NCBI GenBank assembly: GCA_902702965.1
Contig: CACRXP010000067.1
Span: forward strand, 1,223,601-1,287,600
Origin: Spirometra erinaceieuropaei
Taxonomy: Eukaryota > Platyhelminthes > Cestoda > Diphyllobothriidea > Diphyllobothriidae
Direction of reading: 5' to 3'
Length of the DNA: 64,000 nt
Shown here: positions 46,064 through 57,400 of the stretch, piece by piece
Numbering within the stretch: position 1 is the first letter of the stretch
Layout of the letters: each line of letters starts with the position of its first letter
Notes under the pieces: model-generated
What the model saw: only the letters and a program-made list of their open reading frames with translations
What the model was told of the DNA's origin: nothing
Database searches by the model: none
Position numbers and translations under genes: made by a program

Positions 46064-48368
46064 GTACGTGTTTCGCCGTTTAGCATTTTTCATGCAACAA
46101 CGCATCCTGTAGAAATCTTAATGGGACGTGACAATATATGCTTGCTTTAGACTGGGAATTCCGCCTAATTTGTACACTAAAAAGTGACACTTAGGATACT
46201 TAACCTTACGATCTCCATTTCGGAACAATAGGTTAGCTACAATTCCGTCTGCTCTTAAGAAACGGAGTACCCGAGCGAAAGTATCATTGCTTTCCAGTGG
46301 TGTCGTAAACTCATAGGCCGATCAATGAGTATTGACCATACTTTCGAATAAATTGGAAGAACCAGCCGCACGCCATGGTGTTTCTGAAAAACGATAGGTT
46401 ACATACAATTGTTCCCCTTTTGAGATGGGGTCCTTCGCTCGAAGTAAAACCACCACCACCACCACCACGACAGGCTGTCTTCTCCTGCCTCTCCACGAGT
46501 AAACTTCTGATAAAGTCGTCCAATTTCGTAGTTATTTTCGGTAACAAGGGTGTCATCCACATAGCAATGTCACATTTTGAGCTTAAGACTTAAAACAGCG
46601 TCTTCTAGTCGTTGTAAGACTAATTCAGTAAGTATTTCTGATAATGGGCAGCCAGTGTGGATTCTGTTAACCTGTTAATAGTACTCATAGTCGGACTGAC
46701 GGTGGTTCCTAAGACGGAGTTTGGGAATTTTTGAAACATGATGTCTTGCGGTGTCAAGAGGACTGTCCTGTTTTGCAAATAATTTTGCAAATTGTTAGAC
46801 GAAGGTTTTGGAGTTAGGTGCCCGAAACATGACTTTGCAGGATCAGCTCCGAAATTGCAATGAACGTTTGCGTCGAAGACGACCAGCTTCTGCGTAATAC
46901 GCCTTCTACAGACATTTAGTGCTGCTAGTTTGCGCAGTTGTATATTACGATGAGTTCGGATGGGTGCCATCCGAAAGCCCAGACACGCGTTCAGCCGCTG
47001 TCTAACGCAACTGCCACGGGTTCAGTTCCTCATGGGGTCCACAAACGTTTGCGGTGAGGTCTTTGATATATGCTGAGCTAATTATTTATCAAATTGTCAG
47101 GTGAAGAACTTGAAGTCAAGTTCCCGAGACATGACTTTTAGTATACCAGTTGTTCACCTTACCTCCCTCGTAACCCTAGGCTCTACTAAGAATCCAGCTA
47201 AATGAGATTATCCGGACATACTTCAGGAAGGTGAAGGAGGAGGAGAGGGATCAGGATGGAGAGCTATTGCGCAAGACCGCTTGGTGTCTCTGGACCAATT
47301 ACCTTGCTATTACAGGCGAACTTGGCGCCAAGGCCTGGGCACTGGCCTTTCGTCAAGTCTCAACAGCCGGTTGTCAGCTTCTTCACTCTCGTGAGTCTTT
47401 CATCTCCACCTCGGTCTCCAGCAAAAGCTGCCGCTCTAAAGAGCCCCAGCCGCCGGAGAGCAAGAAACAGGCGTGTCCATATCCTCCACCTGCCGACGAA
47501 TGTGCCGGTCCGCAGCCCATTGCTGCGGACTTGGCCATGATCATGGTTAACTCTATTTGGCTGAACATGCAATTCCACACGAAGGGCTTCCACTGGGCTG
47601 GCTGGGGCCAGATTTACAATCCCACGGAGGCCGCTGGCCTGACTTTTCACCTCTTTGGTCCTGAGCCAGAGTAAGTATTCGACTTGCCTTAAATGGCTTT
47701 TGGTGCGGTTGAGGGTTTTGTGCCCTCGCGATAGTCGGTAGAGTTTAACGTTAGTTCTGCTTCTCAGATCTGTACGATTCTCCTCCCACACCTAATATCT
47801 TTCACCGCGGACAAAATCAAGACTATTTGACACTGGTTGACATGGCAACCTCACGCCTGCAGGTGTCACACACGCCCTGCCTCCCACACTCAGATAAGGT
47901 CGACTTTAAAAGGCGCATTGGACGTCGTAAAAGAAGATTTATTAAGGCTTGACGCCCAGTCCGAAGGAAGCCAACGCTTTGCAATCCCGCAGGCAACGAC
48001 TGGTAACGCATGGTGATAGGTTATGTAACGAGGTGATGGATCCCAGTCCGGTCTACCTCAATTTCCTCACCTGCGTAATTCCAAGAGTAGCCCAACCATC
48101 TGGCGGATGCCGCGGGCCTGTTTATTTTTGCTGCAGCGTAGCTGGTTCTCGAGATCCATCTATATGAGTCGCAGCTGTGAAATACCAGCGATTTGAGTCA
48201 TGTATCCCCCCGCTGCCTCCTAATTTAGTTCAACCACATTTCGTAGGACGAATGCGCATTATTTTGTCCTTATAGCTTCCCGTTTTGTAAGAAATCACTT
48301 CTTCCTCCATTGTTTGTTCCCGTTCTTCCCCTCCTGCTCCCTTACTCCACTTTCTTTTTCTTCTTCTT

Positions 48369-48434
<66 letters not shown>

Positions 48435-51400
48435 TGGTAATTCACAGGTGTTATGGAAGATTTAAAATAATTCATTTTGACCTTACTGTGAAAAACTCGA
48501 TGCCTCTGTGGGATTCGAACCCACGACAGCAAGCGGGAGCTTTAGTACAGCCAACTCTTTAGCCACCTGAGCCACGAGGCCCCACCGGACGTTGCGAGTT
48601 TAGTCACATTTGGGTCAGGTTTACTCGCCCAACCCACTGCAACGTCTGGAATCTGTCAAATCTGATACAGTAAGTTGATTGCCCAAGCAGGATTCTCTAA
48701 GTAATCCATATAGAATCCACCAGATGACTACCAGGCTCACGTAATTCATAGATGTTTTGACAGATATTGAATTGTTCATATCGACCCAACGCCTATGAAT
48801 TACGAGAGCCTGATAGTCATCTGGTGGATTCTAGATGTATTACTTAGGAACCCCTGCTTAGACAGTCAGCCTACTGTATCAGATTTGGTGGATTCCAGAC
48901 GTTGCAGTAGGTTGGGCGGGTAACTTGACCCAAACTTGATTGAACTCACGTCGTCCGGTGGGGCCTCGTAGCTCAGATGGTTAGAGAATTGGCTGTACTA
49001 AAGCCTCACCTTGCTGTTGTGGGTTCGAATCCCACCGAGCCACTCGAGTTTTTCGCACTCTGTATCTCTTCAAAAAACGCGTAACGTTCCTGAATGTCGG
49101 GCTGAATGTGGATCTCACTGCTTGCTTTTCGTTGGGAACATTAACAACTCCCTGACTATCAGACAACGCTGCGCTTATCCAGCCGTTCCAATTGCTCGGT
49201 TTCTTTCAGTGCAGCCACTTTGCACTTCCTTATTAGTAAGACTGTGGTAACGGCGTCATCAGATGGTAACGTAAGAAGTACGCACATACCCCAGCATTAT
49301 TGACTGCCCAGTCGTCATGCAACCCCTAGAACTAGCACTTCGGCCGTTCATGCACTCGCACCTGTGATGGTCCATTTCGTGTTTTTTGGCACTAAGGAAT
49401 CTGACCGCCTTGAAAAAAAAACGACTAAACCTTGCTGAGTTTCTCTTTTGCATCACCTGACACACTGACATTGCACCATGCTTAGGATGAAACACCAATG
49501 GTCCGAAGGCCGGGCCACCCTCGTGATGCCCAATAAACCTGAAACGGCTGTGTGCGCGTCTCCCCTGATTGTCTTCTGACCCCATTGCCACTGACTGATG
49601 CACAATCGTGGATGCTTGTTCCTTCTTGTCCGTCCCGACCCTACGTGATGATGATTTCTTTTTAAGCCTACTCTTCAGATGCCTGCCTTGACTTCCATCA
49701 TGATGCTTTGGAGCTTATCAAATAGGGACCGCTCTCAAGCAGGTCGAAAGCACCTCTTGGCTGCGAAGAAACTTGCTGCTTTGCCTTTTTTCCCTATCAA
49801 CTTTTCTAAACCACTGCATGTCGATCGGTTATGTTTAGGCCTCAGCCTGAATTAGATGAAAATTCTTACTCATCAGATGAAGACTGCAAGGAAGAGAAGA
49901 GCCCAGTAAAGAGCAAGCCTGTGACGCCGGCTCGCCGCAGTATCAACGGTAGGCTTGACCCGCCTGCCCCAGCGGACGAACTGCTAAGCCTCTGCAGCAT
50001 CGACACGGACCTCGCCTCGCTTCAACAATATTGGGCAGAACTGATTATTGACAAAATGTGAGTAGTCTGTTTTTAGTACCTGATGGTATTCTTAGGTCAA
50101 AGAAGTCACTAGGCGAAGAGGTCTTTTGGCGTGGCCAAGTTGACCATATCGGTGATCGGCTCTTGATGGAGTGCAATTTGAGCCTGCTCTTTCTGGCCTC
50201 CCTCCTCGCCTTTTCAAAACCGCCGGCGCCGCCGCCGCCAGCGGCGAACCTGGACCCCGATAGCCCACTGCAACCGACCTGTAAACGCGGCCTTCTTACA
50301 CTCCGGGATTTACAATGTATTTGTGCGGAAAAGAGGTTTCCTTTCCTAGCGGTTAGTTCATATTTGTTCTGCCTTTGTCCACACTCCATTTTTTCTAGCC
50401 TTTTGAACTATGTTTTCGTTTGATGTTTCATCTTACTTTACCGATGTTCCCCTCACGGATACCGTCGAGCACCTGCCAAACTTCCCCAGTGTGGCAAATT
50501 GTGAAATCGACACACCGCTGAGTAGTTTAAGAAAACTACTCTAAGTTCACAAGTTCCAGTCAACAGACCCCCTCTTAGACAAACCGATAGACTGGCCAAC
50601 GGGTCTCCGTTACGATTTCTGTATACATGGGGCGAAAATTTGGCATAAAAGGCCGTTTCAAATCAATTCTCTATGTCTGCAGCTACAATGTTGGACAACT
50701 CGATGCCTTTGCAAGAAGATCATAAGATACCTTCCGGCTTGGACGGTAAGGACTGACACAACAACCGCCTCCACTCCAGTTCCTGTTACATCTAGCCGAC
50801 ATAGGTCATCGTGCGGACACTGATCAGACTTTTTAAGGGCCCTTTCAGGTGGCGGCTTGTTACTCAGTAACTGCAATGACGCCTCTGCATCATCGGCCGC
50901 CTTCTGGATATGATCACAACCACTCATAAATATTAATCTGTATTCCAACATCTGGCCTGTCTCAGCGTAACAAAGAAGTACCATAAACGCACTTTCGGTG
51001 AGATTGTCTTCGGGCCAACAAAAGGATTTTTTGGCGGATGATTCGTTCTGAAGTGGCGATTAGCAACATATGTATAGGGGTCTGAGTCGATGTAATCATT
51101 GCAATGACCGGCTTTTTTCTGTTTTACTCTGTGTTTCTCCACTGACATAAACTTTACGACATCGCCTGTTGCTACGCTTGATCAAACCCGTCGTCTTTAA
51201 AACTGTGTTTCGAAAAACATCCTATTTCTTTTCTGGCGCTCTCTGCTTTTTGCATCTCGTAGCCTAAGGTCTATGTGTTGTCATTTTCCAACAAACTGCA
51301 GATCGACAATTTCCTCGGGGGTTTCCCGATCTTCGATCAGGGCTTGGACGTACTGTTTCAACGGAGGCGTCTGCCCAGCGCTGAGTGTCTAGCGCGCGTG

Positions 51401-54400
51401 ACGGTTGTACTTATCCACATGTTGGGCATACACCACCGACCAAGGTTAGGAAATTACTTCGGTTTTGCATGTGCCTACTCACACAGTTTAAGTAACTGTT
51501 TACTTTGAATTTAGACTCCCACTGTGCTACATGGTCCACCGCTTCCTCAATGAACTGGGCTTGCCAGTGGCCGTGCACGAAATAGCCAACAGCCTGATTT
51601 CCCGGCTAGGGCGTGCCGTCGAGCGGGCCGCGCACAATTCAAGACAGGGTCTGCATTACTTCCTTCCACTGAAGCGCTACGTGCGCGGCGAAGTCTTTGC
51701 CATGGCTGTGATTGTCGTGCTCGTGCGAATGTTGTTTAAACTGGACGACTGTTACGAGGTAGGTGAGTTACAGTCAGGACTTAGCCATGCCGAGGGTTGC
51801 CTTCATTTCAGTATGAAAGACAGTGTAACAGCTTGTCCTGACTCACGGTATATATGCTATCTCATGAAATACTGACTGAAATTCTGAAATGTGTTTTAAA
51901 TTTGAAAAGATTACTTACATATTGTTGTCATATTAATTATCATGTCGCCTATTGTTTAGATGTACGAATCCCGCTCGAGCCCTTGTAGCTGAGGTGGTTA
52001 GGGCGTTGGATGTGCTAGCACTTGCTGTCATTGGTTCGAATCCCACCAAGATTGCCGAGCTTTTCACCAATCCTAGATCAACTTTCGGGAATTGCTTTAT
52101 GCCGAAAGCCAATGAGCGAATACATATGGCGGACCCGCTGGTTGGCCGAAATTCTTGCAGTAGGTGCAGAACATTGGCAAATCACGGACTTTATATCCAT
52201 ATAAATGCTCAATTGGAAACTGCACTCATTACCCCAAATAATCGACAAGGTTACAGGTTCATTTGAAGAAGAAAATAGGCTCTCCGGAACAGGTTTATTT
52301 AACTGCTGACTTTTCAAAGAGCTGGGTCGGCTCTTCATTGTCAAAGCGTAAAATGCACTTATTCGATCAGAAATGTCAAGTGGCGTGTTGTGTTGCTCGG
52401 CCTCATGCTGATCGATTTTTCTCTTCTCTCGCTGCCTCGGCCTCTCGGGAGATGGTTGAGGGGCGTTTTGCCGGTGTGCTTTGTGAGTCACCACTCCGTC
52501 GAGGGGAGCTGAGCGAACCTCTGTCGGGCGGTCGATCTGGCGGTTCTTGTTCTTCCTCACCGCGTAAACTCAACGTCAGGCTATCTCCGTAGGGCCTTCT
52601 TAAGTCCGGCGTGGTTGTTTGGTCCTGAGCTCTACGATTGTAATGACATAGGACTTTGTAAGCTGCGGGAAGGTCCAGATGCCTGTTGATAGAGTGGGCA
52701 TCGGAGAACCACGCCTCGAGAATTAGCCGTTCTGCTTTTGTGTTGCCTCGGCCTAAGATGGTAGCCCTCTGGAGGTCAAAAGTATGCCCAGTTTCTCCAA
52801 CGTGTGTTGCTAGTTGAGAGTTAGGGTCAAACCTCCGAGTGGCCGATTTGTGCTCTTGTAGGCGAGTTTGCAATTTCCACCCAGTTTCGCCCACGTAGTT
52901 GCAGTCGCCCTCATTACAAGTTATTTTGTGAATGACTGCTGAGGTTTCAGCGGGTGGCAATGGGTCCTTGGGTTGCATCAGGCGACGTCAAATTGTTGCT
53001 TGGGGTCAATGGGCTATGCCTACTCTGGTGGGTTGTAACAGTCGCGCGACCGCTTCAGAGACCCCTTTCGCGTAGGGAATGGCCCTCCAGACCTCGGGTT
53101 GCTGTTCATCTGGCCGTCGTCTGGGCGCCCAACGTCAGCAGTTAAATAAACCTGTTCCGGAGAGCCTTTTTTGTTCTTCAAATAATCTTCCCGGATCTCT
53201 CAACTTTGCCAATCGTTACATGTTCAAGACAGCTTTTTTTACACCCGACAACGTCCACCCTGTGCTCCACAGCAGGGTAGAAGCAGGGTGAAGCGGGCAC
53301 GGTGACTTGCGTGCGAATTGGTTTATAGTGATAGTAGACTTACGCAGCATCTATCGCACTCACTCCTGTCCCACACCTGGGCCCGGTGTCAAGACACAGT
53401 GAAGAAGCCCGGAGGCGGGAGAGAGCGCAGGTGGTTCGCAAAGTCAAAACCCGCCCCTAGGCGTACCACCGCATCCTTTTGTCCATAACAAACACTTAGC
53501 CAAGATTTTATACACCAAGAAAATGGTGGGTAGTACGGATCCCAGTCGGCGCGTTATGGGCCTGCACGTTGGCGTGCCAATACACCCCACTGTTAGCATT
53601 TGTCATTGGCGCACATTGCCGATAACGCCTGTCCACTGTGTTGGTTCGGCGCATCTGTCGCGCGATCCGTTTTAGTGTGCTGGGATAATATCCATATAAA
53701 CCCTTAGTCGTAAATTGCACCCTTTTAAGTAGAATATTGATATAACTGATTTTTTTCACACACGCACGCACAACTACTGCATGGCTGCTTCTTTTTCTCA
53801 GTACCGCTGGAGTGCCGTTGCCGAGTTCCTGGCCGATCATCCGGCAAAGCGAAGTCTTCTAAGCAGCCTTCTGCGTCGAACAACACCCCAAAGGCCGGAC
53901 TTCCTGTGGACGCGTTGGGTGAAGTGGGCGGAGGAGAAGCACAGTGCACGGCTGCAGCCACGGACGACTACGCGGACTACGGGCGACCCCATCAACCAGC
54001 CAGTTTCATTTGCCGATCTCCTGCTTCTTCAGGACGCCGGCGAATTTCTGGGCTCGTCTGAATTTTTGTCCGGGTTTGACGTTGGGTGGGGCGAGACGCA
54101 GGCATCAAACGCATCTGTTGCTACGGTAGTCTCTGTTTCCGATTCTATTGCCTGCCTTCTAGTCAGATATGCTGAACTGCTACTACTACTAATAGTACTG
54201 CTACTATTGCTACCGCTGTTGGCGTTATTTCAACTACTAAAACTATTACTGCTCTTGCTACTACTACTGCCGCTGCTGCTGCTGCTAACACCGGCCATTA
54301 CTGCTGCTACCATTACATTAATAATAATACTAGTAGCGACAATATTACTGCCAATAATCTTGCCATTGCCACTCCTGATGCTACTCCCATTAATACCACT

Positions 54401-57400
54401 GCCACGTTCACCGCGACCGGCCTTTGTGTACATCTGTATCCAACCGAGACAGACTTTCCATCGTGAGGCCTCGAGGATAAAAGAAGCAGATCCACAGTTT
54501 CTTGGATGCCGCCTACTCAATGCAAGTGCACCGCAATAACTACTATAGTCCCCCGCCGTGATAGGTGTCCGCTAACTCCGGATGTGAGTCACATGTGCGT
54601 TAAGCGAGCTCTGGAGTTGGCCAGCCGGGTGATAGGTGTTGTGTGTGCTCGTGCCCGAACCACTATCAATACCACCACCAATACCACCACTACTGCTAGT
54701 ACTACTACAACTACTACTACCAATTCTACTACTACTACTACTCTAGTTTCCCGAGTTCACCAACCGACTCTGGGCCACATGTGCATTAAGCGAGTTCTGG
54801 GGCTCCGATGACAGGTGTTGTGTGTTACCTTGTTACAGTAGATGTGCTAACTCATGAAATGTTAGCCGAAATTATAAAATGCGTCTTCGACTCGAAGAGG
54901 TTACTTAAATAGGGCTATAATATTAATCACCGTGCAGAATAGTCCCGTAATAATGCATTTACTTCGGGGTGTCGGCATCCGGACGGACTTCTTTCCGGAC
55001 GCATGCAAAAACCACACTGTGCGATGAATGACTACTTAAGTAGCATTAACTGTTCTCATTGATTTTCGATGTCCTTAAAAATTCGAATATATTTGGGGGG
55101 AAAACATGCACAAAATATTCATTCTTTTACTCATTTGGTAGGAAATTACGTTTTCTTTAAATTTTGTGCTTGATAGAAGGGTATGATTCAGTTTTAAAAA
55201 AGTTCCTAATTATGAGACTTTTTAAGACTGCGAAATTCCCGTTCATAAAATGTCGTGTCTCTACATTAACAAATGTTGCTTGTAAAATTTACAATATGGC
55301 TCAAATCCACTGCTAACTTTTACGAACCTAATATTGTCTCCCCTTAATAGCGTAGAGCAATGCATGGTTTCGTCCACGGAAAATATACAACTTGTAATTT
55401 TGGAAGCCTCGAATGCAAGTATGGCATCAGGTTGTGTTGAAAATTGTTCGGGAGTTAGAAAAATTCTTTAAAACGCATTATGCTCTTCCTTTAAGTGTAA
55501 AGTCTCAAGAAGACGCAAGTTCCTGCCGAATGAGTAAAAGAATGAATATTTTTATGCATGTTTTCTATGAGATATATCCAAGTTTATAAGGGTATGGAAA
55601 ATCAATGAAAAAGCCCATTCTACTTAAGTAGTCATTTTTGTAGGTAGCCGGAAAGAAGCTTGTTCAAAAACCGGCATCCTGAATTAATTGAATTACACTG
55701 GTATTAGACTGCACGGTGATTGATACTACAACCCTTTCCTAGGAATCGTTCCGAGTCGAAAACGCATTTCAGAATTTCGGTAAACATTCTATGAGTTACC
55801 ACAGTTGGGTGGCCATTTAACTCATGGCAGTCTGCCAGAACAGTCATCAACTCAACTTTCCCTTTACCCGTGTTTTGGATCTTAGATTGCCCGCTTAGGA
55901 AGACCTGCTTGGGCAGTCCGCCTACTACATCTGAATTATTGAATTTCATGCGTTGGAGCTGGTTGGGTGGGTAGTTGTACGTGAACTTTGCCCTTGATAT
56001 CGTGCCTTCGAGTTCCCCGGGGCGGCTGTCGAGTTTTGGTTTCACAATTTCATAGTCAATTAAATACTTGTTAATTTAGCATGCTACTATCCTCCATTTA
56101 AGTAGCCACATAATTTGTACCTAGTCTGGCCAACAGGGTTGCACCCCCGTTGAGGTTAAGCCGAGCTTGCAGTACCGGGAGCGGGAGGTCAACTTTTGGA
56201 ATCGCCACTTTCTTGTTTTGAAAATTGCCCTTGCCGTCTCTGTGACTGCCCACGTTGGAATTGCAGAGCAGACCAGAGTGTGTGCATTCCGCCCCGTTAC
56301 CAGGCCAGATCGGCGGGCGACGCTTGCAAGCGAGTTCTCCTATTCCCGATCACATCAGCCGGAGCTTGAACCTTTTACTACATTCGGCGCATCGGCCAAT
56401 CGGAGCCACCTTAACGTTCCATTTGTTCGCTGTCTGAAAGTAGTCAGAAGCAGCCATCCCAGTCTTTCCCCTTCCCTGCTCTGACAGCAATACTTCTCAT
56501 ATACTTATTCTCGCCTCTCCTGCCCTCCCCCCTCCAGCATGAAATCAAATCCAGCATAAGTGCGCCCCTCAGGGCCATCTCCTCAAAGTCGAACGAAGAG
56601 AGAAACCACGAGGCCGGTGAGAGCGATAGCAGGACCTGTGAGCAGTGTTCAACTTGCTGCCGCTTGGAACTCGCCTCAGCTCTCAAACCCTTCTACTCGC
56701 GAGGTGCGCCCTGCACTGAGGAACAGTGTGACCTTCTGATTGGCGTTCGTAGGCTAATCCTCAGCAGCCAGGGCCTGACGCCAAAGGTCTTCCTCCAGGC
56801 CCTATTTGATGAACCTTCTGACGCCGATTGTGCGCCGACAACTGCAAGAAAGGTTAGTAGGAGGAAAAAAACCTCAAACAAATCTCTTTCAAATGGGTGT
56901 GCACATTTAGTGTCTCTTCTGGGTGCAACCGGAGCGCAGTATGGACCGTAGTCCTCCGACTGTCCGTCGCTCGCCGAGGACGGAGGCTGCGTGATGCGGC
57001 CTGGTGGATGAAGGGTTTCCTGTTGCACCTGTGCGCGGTAGTGGACGTCTCTGGGGCAGTTTTTCGACGGTGGACAGCAGAACGCAGTTGCCTGTCAAGT
57101 TTGGAAAACCGGCCGCAGACAGCCGGATCGTTCTTACGGAACTCACTCGTTCCGTTGTGCCTTATGGACTCTCCCTCGAGCGAGTTCGAGCCTCGGGGGT
57201 TCCACACTTCGGGGTTGGGTATGACTGGCTGACGACGCATAGTAAGCCAGAACTGGCCATTCCAGTCTCCCTTGTCTTTGTTGGTAATACCATTTAGCCT
57301 ATTATTCATAATAAGTGGGGAATTGGTACTATATGACCGTTCGATTGGCGATTTTGACACCGTATGCTCCACAGCAGGCTGAGAGCAGGGACGGTGACTT

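Noticed and set aside
47256..47540. 94-codon plus frame overlapping TAF1B exon 3
   Set aside because: Wrong frame relative to the phases of exons 2 and 4; the 47198-47670 frame fits both.
48230..48532. Minus frame with poly-isoleucine and poly-arginine
   Set aside because: Translation of the TTC/TTA microsatellite.
52078..52560. 160-codon minus frame overlapping the Penelope copy
   Set aside because: Runs out of phase with the GIY-YIG frame and through the inverted repeat; a shadow frame.
53781..54539. 252-codon plus frame with a long poly-leucine stretch, resembling a membrane protein
   Set aside because: Only the first part (53802 to about 54080) is coding, as TAF1B exon 8. The leucine run comes from a CTA/CTG trinucleotide repeat in the intron.
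56854..57372. 172-codon minus frame
   Set aside because: Antisense to repeats R2 and SINE; no family resemblance.
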